Shown piece after piece: positions 31,713 through 39,985 of a stretch of DNA of 46,768 nucleotides. Position numbers and translations under genes: made by a program. This DNA comes from Bacillota bacterium (GTDB lineage: Bacteria; Bacillota; Sulfobacillia; Sulfobacillales; Sulfobacillaceae). The number at the start of each line of letters is the position of its first letter. Within the stretch, counting starts at the first letter, position 1. The notes below the pieces were generated by a model, which had not been told where the DNA came from, searched no databases, and saw nothing but the letters and a program-made list of their open reading frames with translations. The stretch is taken from NCBI GenBank assembly GCA_021797675.1, contig JAJZZH010000055.1, forward strand, positions 1 through 46,768, written 5' to 3'.

Positions 31713-32588
31713 CTACCTGTGCTTAAACTCGATAATGACTTCATTGAACACACGCCGAGCATCTTCCCGCTTAGACACATCGGTTCCCACTTCGACCAGC
31801 GTGATGAGCGCTTTCCATATCGCCCACCCCCGAGCCCGGGCCCACGTTCCAGCGTCTGCTTCAAGATGGCTGCGGAACGCCTCTCGGCTCGGCCCGGAGA
31901 AGAAGGTCCACGCGATGGCCAAATCGCATGCGGGATCACCGATCCCCAGGCAACCAAAGTCGATGACCGCACTGAGGCGGCCATTTTGCACTAACAGGTT
32001 CGTCGAGGATATATCCCCATGCACCCAGACCGGCATATCGCCCCATGCTTCGTGTAGTGCCGCTTCCCAGACGGCCGTCGCCGCCGCAGCATCGATCTGA
32101 GCTTCGAGGTCTCGGATCGCTTGCCGGGTTTCGTCGTGATAAACCTGAAGGTCGCCACCACGATAGAAATTAAGGGGGCCTGGCAGCGGCCCCCCTGCGG
32201 CCTCCGTTCGTTGCAACGCCACCAAGAAGTGCGCGACGTCGACCGCAAACGCCGGAAGGTCGGCAATACGGGCGACCTGTGCAGTTTCTCCTTCGATCCA
32301 GCGATACACGGACCACTGCCAGGGGTATTCGTCGGACGGCAGCCCTTTCGCCACGGGCATCGGAATGGCTACGGGCAATTGGGCGGCCAACTGGGGCAGC
32401 CATCGTTGCTCCTTGGCCACTTGCGCTGCGTAGGCGGCATGGCTAGGAAGCCGCACCGTCAGGTCTGATCCCAGACGAAAGGTGCGATTATCCCAGCCAC
32501 CGGGTTCAATTTTCTGAATGGGGAGCCCTCGCCATTGCGGACACTGCTGGTCGATTAATCGACGAACTAAAGAGACATCGATATCCAT
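31713..32588 (-). CDS. Aminoglycoside phosphotransferase family protein
   Basis: 291-residue kinase-like protein from ATG 32588 (GAGGAG 10 nt upstream). The catalytic loop is VHGDISSTNLL with H190, D192 and N197, and the metal-binding motif is VIDFGCLGIGDP with D210. The N-lobe has a TVRLPSH strand in place of the usual VLRxP. The family phosphorylates aminoglycosides, macrolides or small metabolites such as choline and hydroxyurea-like compounds, so resistance is possible but not shown. The longer upstream frame is not part of the protein. Confidence 0.88.
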   Translation of the reverse strand: MDIDVSLVRRLIDQQCPQWRGLPIQKIEPGGWDNRTFRLGSDLTVRLPSHAAYAAQVAKEQRWLPQLAAQLPVAIPMPVAKGLPSDEYPWQWSVYRWIEGETAQVARIADLPAFAVDVAHFLVALQRTEAAGGPLPGPLNFYRGGDLQVYHDETRQAIRDLEAQIDAAAATAVWEAALHEAWGDMPVWVHGDISSTNLLVQNGRLSAVIDFGCLGIGDPACDLAIAWTFFSGPSREAFRSHLEADAGTWARARGWAIWKALITLVEVGTDVSKREDARRVFNEVIIEFKHR

Positions 32589-32906
32589 CGGGGATACACT
32601 CCTCACACGGCCATCTTGTCCTGTATTGATTGGGTGTATGATGCGGGAGCCTCCAACTCCGCCCAACAATAAGTCCAATGCTGAGCATTTAGTCACCCTT
32701 GATGAGACGGATGTATCGGGCCACAAATCCTGATCATGGCACCACAACCATACGCCAATTCCGCATGGATGACGCCTCTGTCTTACTTTTGGAAGGGGAC
32801 GCTCCCTCTCATGGCTTAGTGCAGCTACCTGCCCGTTAAGGCCCCGGAGACTCATGCTCTGGGGCTTAGTATAACGGATCACAGAACCTTCGTCATCGTC
32901 CGCCGT
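32589..32906. other. Gap without an intact gene
   Basis: 318 bases between the kinase-like gene and a recombinase remnant. It holds a terminator-like hairpin CCCCGGAG-n7-CTCTGGGG (about 32849-32871) on the plus strand. Nothing coding was recognised. Confidence 0.45.
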
Positions 32907-33105
32907 TCACTGCACAAAATACCGTTGATAGGCTTGGTGGCGGGCCTCTCCGCTCAAGACGGCATAGAGTTGGGTGGTCTCGGGTTTCTCATGGCCGAGA
33001 ATCGATTGCACGGCCACCAAGGGAGCCCCTTGGTTGAGTAAGGTGGTGGCTAACGTATGGCGAAGCACATGGGGGTGAACCTTTTGGGCCAAGCCACAGC
33101 GTCCA
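32907..33105 (-). pseudogene. Tyrosine recombinase, C-terminal catalytic remnant
   Basis: The end of a XerC/D-type recombinase: [18 protein letters not shown] (HxLRH box), then [18 protein letters not shown] (LGH and the Tyr nucleophile) to the stop. Upstream the frame changes into the ParB-like pseudogene, so the remaining two-thirds of the recombinase are missing. Confidence 0.75.
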
Positions 33106-34340
33106 GCAATCCGTCTGGCAACGCGTCTTGCGTGGGAACGGCGGTGGTCGTGATTTGCACAGTGGGATCGGGATGGAGATTCTGCCCGAGTACTTGATAA
33201 AGCGGTGTGACCACGGTTTGCAGTTGATCGGCAATCGCTTGGATTTCGCTGACCGCGTAATCGGCTAAGGTACAATGGATCGTCAGTGGAGCCAAGGTGG
33301 GCCATGCTTGCAAGAGCGGTTGGGTGGTAGCTTGAAGTTGGACCATGAGAGCAGCCCCATGCTTGACGGCCAAGTCGTGAATTTGCGCACTCTGTCCGAT
33401 GGTCTCCAATGTCTTTTGGGCCGTGGCGAGCTGCTACGCCAAGTGCCCGGCTTGGTTGTCCGCCGCAGCCAACCGTTGCTTGTAATAGGCCTGGGTCTCC
33501 AGACGTTTCTTTTCGGCAGCCTCGGCCTTTCGTTGTTCGCGCACAATGCGCTTTTGCAGTTCGTCGAGTCGTTCTACCAAGGATGGGTCCGGGGTGGGCA
33601 CGGCCTTTTCGATGATGCGTTCCACCACGGACGGCGGGGTGGCTTGGAGTTTCGCCACTTCCGCCGCCAGTTGGTTGCGTTCCGCTTGCACGTCGGCCAG
33701 TTGGTCGGCCAGGTCCGCGTCGGGGTCGGCGGTGGATTGCTCGCGCAGTTGGGCTTCCAGCGCGTCGTTTTGCGCTTGGAGGGCCTTGACCCGCTGCAGG
33801 ATAGCTTGGATCTCCGACGCCGTATGACGGGGCTCCCCCTCCCGTTTGGCGGCTTGGATGTCCGAGAGTTTCAAGGCTGCCACCGATTCGCCGATGGCGT
33901 CCCAGAGGGCCTGTTGTTGATCCGCCGACAGTGCAGATAACGCCATGCCGTGAGCCGGAGCGAGACGCCCCTGGCTCACTAACGCTTGTAACGGGGGAAT
34001 CAGTTTGTTCAGCCGATTCAGCTGCTTGGCTGTTTCCGGTGCAACGCCGCCAGTCTGAGCCACTTCGGTAAAGTTTACCGAAGTGCCGCGGGTCCCTTGA
34101 CGAATCCCGGCTTTCTCCTTTAACCGGCGAATCAGCCGGGCTTGTTCCATCGGGGTCAGTTGCCGGCGGAGAACGTTATCGGCGATCAGCCGGTCCTCCG
34201 CTTCTTCCGTATCGCGGGTGGTATTTTAGCCGAGGTAGCTCTAGCGCGGTATATACTGCGCGGCCGCCCCGCATCAGCGGCAGGATTTCATGTGCGTGAA
34301 TCGGGTGCATTTTCTCGGATTTCGCCAGCGTGTAGTACAT
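33050..34340 (-). pseudogene. ParB-like partition protein, broken
   Basis: Start ATG 34340 with AAGGAG. A short N-terminus (HPIHAHEILPLMRG) resembles the ParB opening, then most of the ParB core is deleted. After a frameshift near 34215 the sequence continues as [20 protein letters not shown], a helix-turn-helix ([20 protein letters not shown]), [19 protein letters not shown], and a long coiled coil ([20 protein letters not shown]). TAG at 33435-33437 interrupts the frame, which otherwise stays open ([20 protein letters not shown] onward) to 33050. So there is one deletion, one frameshift and one amber stop. It was probably the plasmid partition or regulatory protein of the island. Confidence 0.75.
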
Positions 34341-34900
34341 ATGCTCACTCCTTTTAATGAAATGGTTGTCGGAATATGTAAGCGTTTTGGGTCGGCCCCA
34401 ATCTGTGGCGGGCGTCCTGGATTTCGTTCGGCCGGCGGCGCGGGTGTGCGGGCTCACCGGAGGGAGCAGAGCATCGGGAGCCATATGCCCCTATCTTCTC
34501 CGGCGGTAGCGCTCCCGGCGAGAGTCGTCCGTAGCGATCTCGGGTGTCGTCTCGATCCACGATCTGTGACCGATCCTTTCACGCAGTGGTATTGACTTGG
34601 ACATTTGACGGTCGCGCCTGAGTGGTGGGCGGGGCGGGACTGGGTGGTCGGTGATGTCCCTGTGCGATGCTACTGGCTCCGTCGCCAACCGGGATGATAG
34701 TCGTTCACGACGGCGGGCTGGGTCAGGTGCTGCGTCGGTGATTCGGTGGCTCCCTCGTTCCTGAGTTTAGTTGACACCCGCGTGTACTCGAGTGCAAACC
34801 AGTGGGTTTATTTACGAAAAATGACCGCAAACAAGGAAAGACCCCGAACTCGGCTCACAGAGCGGCTTTCATGGTATGGATAACTATCTTCAGTTAATCT
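34341..34900. other. 560-base region without a recognised gene
   Basis: GC-rich, with short frames on both strands that lack family signals. A minus-strand frame with MSKSIPLRERIGHR (ATG about 34602) has no convincing RBS. A hairpin AAACC-AGT-GGGTTT followed by ATTT (34796-34813) may be a terminator. The region probably held the part of the partition locus lost by deletion. Confidence 0.4.
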
Positions 34901-35338
34901 TTAGCTTAAATGCCACGATTTAAGTAGTGCCCTCACCACGTCTTTCTGTGCCGCATCCAAACGCGGCCACACGGCTGATAGCGGATCGGTGGGCTCTGCG
35001 GGTGCATTCTTGGGCGGGAGCCCCACCGACCAGTCGACCGAGCGACTGGCGGCTAGGTAGTCCCGGCCGCTAAAACGCTCCATATCTCCACCCATCTTCA
35101 GCAGCATTGGTCCGACCGCACCAGACCACGCCTCCCAGTCGGATTCGCATCCCCACACACCGCACAAGCCCGGGCCAAGACGGCCCATGACCGCGGTGAC
35201 GGCCACTAAGTCGGCGGGGGTCCCGCCAGCGCCGTCCACGACTAGCGCCAGCGCGGACCCGGAGACCGAGTCGAAAAAACCCGCATCGATGAGTCCTCGA
35301 CGGCGTTGGCCCAGGGTGTCGGCCATCAGCGAGTCCAC
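34901..35338 (-). CDS. Hypothetical protein
   Basis: Up to 145 residues; the start is unclear (GTG 35338 or ATG 35326, no strong SD). The N-terminal half is small-residue rich (VDGAGGTPADLVAVTAVMGRL), followed by a Trp-containing middle (GVWGCESDWEAWSGAVG) and a C-terminal helix DAAQKDVVRALLKSWHLS. I do not recognise a family. Codon use with high GC third positions supports it being coding. It is transcribed away from the candidate origin and replication genes. Confidence 0.45.
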   Translation of the reverse strand: MDSLMADTLGQRRRGLIDAGFFDSVSGSALALVVDGAGGTPADLVAVTAVMGRLGPGLCGVWGCESDWEAWSGAVGPMLLKMGGDMERFSGRDYLAASRSVDWSVGLPPKNAPAEPTDPLSAVWPRLDAAQKDVVRALLKSWHLS

Positions 35339-35396
35339 GCCTCGCGCGCGCCATCAGAGGCTGTGCTGCCGAACGAGGGCGACCATTGGTGAACAT

Positions 35397-35542
35397 ACAT
35401 GCCCGGATAAGTCAGGTGACAGGGTTCGAACCTTAAAATGACTGGGTTATACACGGAAACGTGAACCCTAGCTGGCTAAAATGACCGGATTTTTATCTTT
35501 TCCCTCTTCGCACTGCTCCCAACCTGACTTATCCAGGCATGT
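35397..35542. repeat. Inverted repeat pair with AT-rich spacer, candidate origin or transfer site
   Basis: A 21-bp arm at 35397-35417 (ACATGCCCGGATAAGTCAGG...) and its inverse at 35522-35542 match at 20 of 21 positions. The 104-bp spacer is AT-rich for this DNA and contains a direct repeat TAAAATGACTGG / TAAAATGACCGG and the palindrome GGTTCGAACC. It sits about 220 bp before the replication protein genes. Confidence 0.5.
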
Positions 35543-35763
35543 GTGTTGGTGAATTGGCACGGTGCCTCGGCATCGAAGTTTCCCGGCGATTTGCTGGGGC
35601 TTTTTTCTTTTTTGCGCAGGGCTGATTTTGCCCTTGGGGGGACGAGCCGTCGCTTCCTTTGGACTCGTTCGTAACAAACACAGGTCAACGACGGAAAGGA
35701 CTCCGCGTTCCCCCTTTTTGGCCCGAATCATCACACCGTTTCAACGCCTTAGGAGGTATCCCG

Positions 35764-36801
35764 GTGGAGACGATCATTCGCGTTCAAAAAAATCGTCGGA
35801 ACCCTTATGTCATGATTCGCAACTCGGTATTCGAGGATCCGTTGATTAGTTGGAAAGCCAAAGGACTGATGGGGTATTTCCTGTCTCGGCCCGATCATTG
35901 GACGATTTTGCTCTCCGATCTAGTGAAGCGCAGCCCGGACGGGCGCGATAAGGTCTACTCGGGCTTGGCGGAGTTAAAGCAACATGGCTATGTGGAGCAT
36001 GTATTCGACCGCGATCAAGGCAAGATTGTGCGGGGGCGCTACATCGTCTACGAAGAACCCCAAGCTCCGCATCCGGAAAATCCGGAAACGGGTGGAACCG
36101 ACGAGCCGTATCCGGATTTTCCGGATACGGCAAACCCGGTTCGGGAAAACCCACCACTAGTAATAACTGATCAAGAACCAAGTACGGAAAAAGATCTAAG
36201 CCCGATCCCGGAAACAGATCCTTCGACTCCTTCGGAGTCTCCGGATCTGACGGCTCTGCCGTGCAACGCCGCCTCAGCACCCACCGAATTGTCGGCAGGG
36301 TCCAAGGCTCCAGCGATTCAGAAATCTACCGAAACCCTGCTCAAAGTCGCCGAGTCCCGCCGAGACGAGATTCGGGCCGAGAAGGATGAACAGGCGATGG
36401 GAACCTCGACGCCTGAGGCATCCAACTCGTCGACCACACGAACGGTATCGCCCGAGGCAAAGCGGCTAGCCGGCGGCCTCAAACAACGACTCAAGGCCCG
36501 CGGGGTCACCGTCTTTCCACGAGACTGGCACCTGAAGGCCCAAGCCAGCGCGCAACGCCTCTTAGGCACGCTGTCGATCGCCGAGGCGGAGGCGTTGATG
36601 GACTGGGCGCTGGCCCATCCGTTCTGGGGCACCAAAATCTCCGACATGTACCGCATTGTCACATTGGCGCCCGAGTGGCAACAGGAGCGGCACCTAGGGA
36701 AAGGAGGACCAACCGATGGCCCGAATCGACTGCCAACCAGTCTCACTGCCGGACGGCACCCTAATCAAGATTCCCTTGATACCCTCATCCAAGGGCCCTG
36801 A
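35764..36801 (+). CDS. Winged-helix replication protein (phage/plasmid replisome-organizer type)
   Basis: 345 residues from GTG with AGGAGG 8 nt upstream. The N-terminal winged helix spans about residues 5-95: NPYVMIRNSVFEDP, ISWKAKGLMGYFLSRP, WTILLSDLVKRSPDGRDKVY and LAELKQHGYVEHV, as in initiators that open the origin or recruit the loader. A Pro/Glu/Ser-rich linker (about 100-230) follows, then a C-terminal helical segment (LAGGLKQRLKARGVTVFPRD and SIAEAEALMDWALAHPFWG) that could contact the helicase loader. The DnaC-like gene overlaps its 3' end by 86 nt. Together they form a replication module. Confidence 0.75.
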   Translation: METIIRVQKNRRNPYVMIRNSVFEDPLISWKAKGLMGYFLSRPDHWTILLSDLVKRSPDGRDKVYSGLAELKQHGYVEHVFDRDQGKIVRGRYIVYEEPQAPHPENPETGGTDEPYPDFPDTANPVRENPPLVITDQEPSTEKDLSPIPETDPSTPSESPDLTALPCNAASAPTELSAGSKAPAIQKSTETLLKVAESRRDEIRAEKDEQAMGTSTPEASNSSTTRTVSPEAKRLAGGLKQRLKARGVTVFPRDWHLKAQASAQRLLGTLSIAEAEALMDWALAHPFWGTKISDMYRIVTLAPEWQQERHLGKGGPTDGPNRLPTSLTAGRHPNQDSLDTLIQGP

Positions 36802-37591
36802 CCCGGAGCCGGTGATCTGCGAGCGATGCGGGCAACGCGTCGACGGCGCATGGCAGGCCGTGCCCCATCTATCCTTGCGGATCTGGCACTGGCACTTTTG
36901 TGGCTGCATGCAGACGGCCATGGCGTATGAGGCGGACCAACGGGAGCGCGGCCAACTGCCCGAGCAGCGGCGGCAACGACGCGAGCATTTCGACCACGAC
37001 CAAGCGGCCTGGTGGACGATGTTCCCCCAGTTGCCTCGGTCTAAGCGGGCCAACCGACAGACCTTCGCGACCTTCGAGCCCCGCCCGGGAACCGAGCAGG
37101 CTTTGGCCAAGGTGAAGGCCTGGGCGAATACATGGCCGCGGGAGGGCTTTTTGCTCACGGGAAACGTCGGCACCGGGAAAACCCACCTGGTTCGGGCGGT
37201 GGTTCATACGGTACTCGCCGCTGAACGCCATGTGCTGTATACCAGCACGCCGTATCTCCTGGAACGCCTGCGACCGGACGCCCGGCCCGATGCGCCGAGC
37301 ATGGACACGATCCTCAACTTGCATTACCGGGCCGACGTGGTGGTGTGGGACGACCTCGGCACCGAAAAGCCGAGTGAGTGGGTGACCGAACGCTTGTACT
37401 TGTTGGTGGATACCTGCTATGAAGCGGAACGGCCCATGCTGGTGACCAGCAATTACGGCCTGGATGATCTCAAGGGGCGGGTGGGCGATCGGATTGTCAG
37501 CCGGCTCCTCGAAATGGGTCCGGTGTGGGCCGTGGGCGGGGACGACGCCCGAGTGCAGATCGCGCGGTCCCGTTTGGCAGGGGCGTCGTGA
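36716..37591 (+). CDS. DnaC/DnaI-type helicase loader ATPase
   Basis: AAA+ ATPase of 291 residues that would load the replicative helicase at an origin. The N-terminal zinc-binding region has C35/C38 (CERC) and C62/C64 (CGC). The AAA+ core shows Walker A GNVGTGKT (149-156), Walker B VVVWDD (208-213), sensor I VTSNYG (around 243-247) and a C-terminal Arg (GDRIVSRL) as arginine finger. ATG 36716 has AAGGAGG 8 nt upstream. The 86-nt overlap with the preceding gene is long but the RBS is convincing. Such loaders beside a winged-helix protein are typical of plasmids and prophages. Confidence 0.9.
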   Translation: MARIDCQPVSLPDGTLIKIPLIPSSKGPDPEPVICERCGQRVDGAWQAVPHLSLRIWHWHFCGCMQTAMAYEADQRERGQLPEQRRQRREHFDHDQAAWWTMFPQLPRSKRANRQTFATFEPRPGTEQALAKVKAWANTWPREGFLLTGNVGTGKTHLVRAVVHTVLAAERHVLYTSTPYLLERLRPDARPDAPSMDTILNLHYRADVVVWDDLGTEKPSEWVTERLYLLVDTCYEAERPMLVTSNYGLDDLKGRVGDRIVSRLLEMGPVWAVGGDDARVQIARSRLAGAS

Positions 37592-37617
37592 TCGGGGAGG
37601 GGAGAAAGGAGCGTGCG

Positions 37618-37932
37618 ATGATGACGCATCAGCTGCAAATCTTGCCGCAATACTTCGAGGCCATCGTGCAGGAGGAAAAGCCATTTGAGCTGAGACGCGA
37701 AGACGACCGCCGATTTGCGCGGGGCGATATCCTGGTGTTGCGCGAAGTCAATCCGGAGTTGTTCGAGATGGCGGAGGCCACGCACGACGAGACGATCCTG
37801 TAGACCGGGCGGTACGTCGAAGCCGCAGTGGTGGGTGAGCCCGTTCGCGATATCACCTGGTTGCAACCGGGGTGTGTGACTCTCGGGATTCTCGTTCTAC
37901 GGGTCTTCCCCGGTGGGGAGGCGGCGGCATGA
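37618..37932 (+). pseudogene. DUF3850/ASCH-like protein with in-frame amber stop
   Basis: ATG 37618 with AAAGGAG 7 nt upstream starts a frame with LQILPQYFEAIVQEEKPFEL and DDRRFARGDILVLREVNPE, as in DUF3850 proteins (an RNA-binding ASCH-like fold of phages and plasmids). TAG at 37801-37803 comes immediately before TGRYVEAAV, which is the conserved continuation of the family. The frame then stays open through GCVTLGILVLRVFP to TGA at 37932. That TGA overlaps the next ATG as ATGA, as in an intact operon. Either a recent nonsense mutation or a readthrough product. Without readthrough the protein is 61 residues. Confidence 0.65.
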
Positions 37933-38159
37933 TCCGTCGGCGCGACGGCAACGCCGTGAAGGACACCGTCCGCTGTCCGCAGTGTGGGTTCGAAAACCTT
38001 CGCCCTCGCGACCCACCGGGTGAACGGACGGTGCATTTTACGTGCAGGCGTTGTGGATTTCCGAACCTCACGCCGTTCGGACGACGGTACTTGGCCGAGC
38101 ATCCGCAAATCGCCGCAGACTTTCGGGAGCTTCAGTCCCACGCCGCCAGGAAGCGCTAG
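37929..38159 (+). CDS. Zinc-ribbon protein, 76 residues
   Basis: Two CxxC knuckles, CPQCGFENLRP (residues 16-26) and CRRCGFPN (39-46), make a rubredoxin-like zinc ribbon. The rest is basic with a helical tail (AADFRELQSHAARKR). The ATG overlaps the TGA of the preceding (interrupted) DUF3850-like frame. Such small ribbons bind nucleic acid or act as adaptor modules in phage and plasmid operons. No specific function can be assigned. Confidence 0.65.
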   Translation: MIRRRDGNAVKDTVRCPQCGFENLRPRDPPGERTVHFTCRRCGFPNLTPFGRRYLAEHPQIAADFRELQSHAARKR

Positions 38160-38202
38160 AGTCCGTGGGGATTTGGCGGATGACATCACGGAGGGATGAC
38201 GA

Positions 38203-38946
38203 ATGTTAGCGCCCTACGGGGGACTGACCGGCGATGCCCTGCAGCCGCTGCGGTCGTTGGCCCTGGCCTGGCTTTCGCCCGATCACGTGGCGATCGCAGG
38301 GGGACTCTTCGGGTGGGTGGTCCTGTGGTTTCTCACACGACGGCGACGGACTCGGGGGCCACGGTCCCGAGTGCGCTCTCGCCAGGAAGAGGCCCAACAG
38401 CGGGCCGGGCAGGTGGGCGAAAGCCTCACTACTCGGGTCTTCAACCACCGGCTGCCTCATGCCCAAGTCTGGCCAGATGTCCATGTCGCGTATGGCTATC
38501 GGACGAGCCAATGCGACCACATCGTGTACGGGGCATTCGGGTTGGTCGTGGTGGAAACGAAACATTGGACGGGTACGCTGAGCCGGGTTAATGCGGACCA
38601 TTGGCTGCAGGCCAACGCGTCCGGGGCATTCAAACTGTACGAGTCCCCCGAGAGTCAAAACGCGTATCACGGTCGGGTGGTCGCCGCCGTCCTGCGACGG
38701 CATGGTTTGGGGAGCATTCCCGTTTACGGAGCCATTGTGTTGTCCAATCCTCGGGCCCAGTTTATCAGCGAAGCCGGGCACAAGCCGATTGGTACCCCGG
38801 AGTACATCGCGGAGTGGATCCAACGGGTTACCTCTAGCGGTCCGATCACCGAGCGGAGAGCGTGTGGAAACTGTGCTGCGACGGTCCGGAGCTGGGATTC
38901 GACGCGCCACGCCCTGGGGATAGTTCCTACGGCTGCGTTTGGCTGA
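38203..38946 (+). CDS. NERD domain protein with N-terminal membrane helix
   Basis: 247 residues, ATG preceded by GGAGGG. One membrane segment (VAIAGGLFGWVVLWFL, about 29-44) is followed by a basic stretch and a NERD nuclease-related domain (about 70-190). Core residues of the PD-(D/E)xK-like fold are CDHIVYG with D105, VVVETKHW with E118 and K120, and WLQANASG with Q136. The C-terminus has CGNC. NERD proteins are found in plasmid and defence contexts as membrane-anchored nucleases. The catalytic residues look intact. GGAGGGATGACGA before the start supports expression. Confidence 0.82.
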   Translation: MLAPYGGLTGDALQPLRSLALAWLSPDHVAIAGGLFGWVVLWFLTRRRRTRGPRSRVRSRQEEAQQRAGQVGESLTTRVFNHRLPHAQVWPDVHVAYGYRTSQCDHIVYGAFGLVVVETKHWTGTLSRVNADHWLQANASGAFKLYESPESQNAYHGRVVAAVLRRHGLGSIPVYGAIVLSNPRAQFISEAGHKPIGTPEYIAEWIQRVTSSGPITERRACGNCAATVRSWDSTRHALGIVPTAAFG

Positions 38947-39040
38947 CGGCTGAAACCCATAGTGTACGCCAAACCAGTGGTCCGCCTTCGCCGGCCGCTG
39001 GTTGATTGTGTTGCCTAGCGGTAGAAGGGAGCATACGCCG

Positions 39041-39448
39041 ATGCAGATTCACTTGAACCCCCAATTGGAAGACCGCCTGATAGACCTTCTCACGTCGATC
39101 ACGCAAGAGCTTCATGCCGTTCAGTCCAACGCCGACGTCGAGTCCAGTGCGACGACCGTGGCCGACCTGTGGCCCGCCTCTACCTATCCGTCCCTGGTAA
39201 CCCATTTAGATCGGCATCGGGAGCTGTGGGAGGTCGCGATCACCGCAGGGTTGCCCCAGAAGCATTATTGGCTGGCGGACTGGTTTCTGAAGATGGATGC
39301 GCTCCTCGTGCGCTTGCTGGAGACCCAAGATTCCGCCGCAGGCACCCAGCGCACCCCAGGCGAGCAACCGCGGCCACGACCCACCTACGACCTCGTGTTC
39401 CAAGCCGTGCCGTCAACGAACGTTCTCTTCGGCACGGACCAAGGTTAG
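39041..39448 (+). CDS. Hypothetical protein, 135 residues
   Basis: ATG 39041 with GAAGGGAG 9 nt upstream. Mostly helical: LEDRLIDLLTSITQELHAVQ, then YPSLVTHLDRHRELWEVAIT and WLADWFLKMDALLVRLLET. A Pro-rich tail (PGEQPRPRPTYDLVFQAVP) follows. I do not recognise it. Part of the same plus-strand series as the NERD gene and the repeat protein, spaced 28-95 nt, so it may belong to one transcript. Confidence 0.6.
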   Translation: MQIHLNPQLEDRLIDLLTSITQELHAVQSNADVESSATTVADLWPASTYPSLVTHLDRHRELWEVAITAGLPQKHYWLADWFLKMDALLVRLLETQDSAAGTQRTPGEQPRPRPTYDLVFQAVPSTNVLFGTDQG

Positions 39449-39475
39449 CTAGATGATCGAGAGGAGAGAAAGACG

Positions 39476-39865
39476 ATGCCAGAAATCAAGCTCATCGACA
39501 TGCGCGCCGGTCACGCCCGTACGGTGCAAAGCGTTTCGCCGTTGCCCGAGGACGCCTTCCAGCGCCAACAGATGGCATACGATTCCAACACTACTGCAGC
39601 GCAGTTCCGGGCGCTGGTCTCTGATCCGGTCTTTTCGGTGCGTTATGCGGTGGCGACCTCGGGATTAACGCCGCCGCTGTTGACGCTCATGGTGGTGGAT
39701 GCGCACCCATACGTCCGTGCGGGTATCGCGCATAATCCACGGACTCCGGATTATGCGCTGAAAGTCTTGATCAAGGACGCCGATTCTAACGTGCGCGAGG
39801 TGGCCCAAATCGCCTGGGCCCACCGTCGCCAGGCTCCCGCTCACGGACCTGAGCGGGGTCTCTAG
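39476..39865 (+). CDS. Leucine-rich-repeat-variant/HEAT-like repeat protein
   Basis: 129 residues, ATG 39476 with GAGGAGAG upstream. Three short helical repeats of about 24 residues are visible in series: SDPVFSVRYAVATSGLTPPL, DAHPYVRAGIAHNPRTPDYA and DADSNVREVAQIAWAHRR, each with the D-x-x-x-x-V-R-x-x-(V/I)-A pattern of LRV repeats. Such scaffolds bind protein or nucleic acid. It lies between two unknown or nuclease-type genes and just before the AbiEii-type gene, so it may be part of a defence cassette. Confidence 0.65.
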   Translation: MPEIKLIDMRAGHARTVQSVSPLPEDAFQRQQMAYDSNTTAAQFRALVSDPVFSVRYAVATSGLTPPLLTLMVVDAHPYVRAGIAHNPRTPDYALKVLIKDADSNVREVAQIAWAHRRQAPAHGPERGL

Positions 39866-39921
39866 GCCGCCGTCAATCTGAAGAGCTTCGCTCAGAGCGC
39901 CAACACCATGCCGAACCCGGG

Positions 39922-39927
39922 TATAAT
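39922..39927 (+). promoter_or_regulatory. -10 element before the AbiEii-type gene
   Basis: TATAAT about 60 bp before the start, without a clear -35. It suggests that the nucleotidyltransferase gene has its own regulated promoter. A small hairpin ATCCCC-TTTC-GGGGAT (39956-39971) lies between. Confidence 0.4.
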
Positions 39928-39985
39928 AAGGTTAAAGATGGGCGCGGGAATTCCCATCCCCTTTCGGGGATAGGGAGCGTCACAT

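Noticed and set aside
34771-34776. TTGACA as a -35 promoter element
   Set aside because: No -10 hexamer at 16-18 bp spacing and no gene downstream on that strand before a hairpin.
35420-35450. GGTTCGAACC motif resembling a tRNA T-arm
   Set aside because: The flanking bases do not form a T-stem or acceptor stem and no anticodon or D arm precedes it; it is a palindrome inside the candidate origin.
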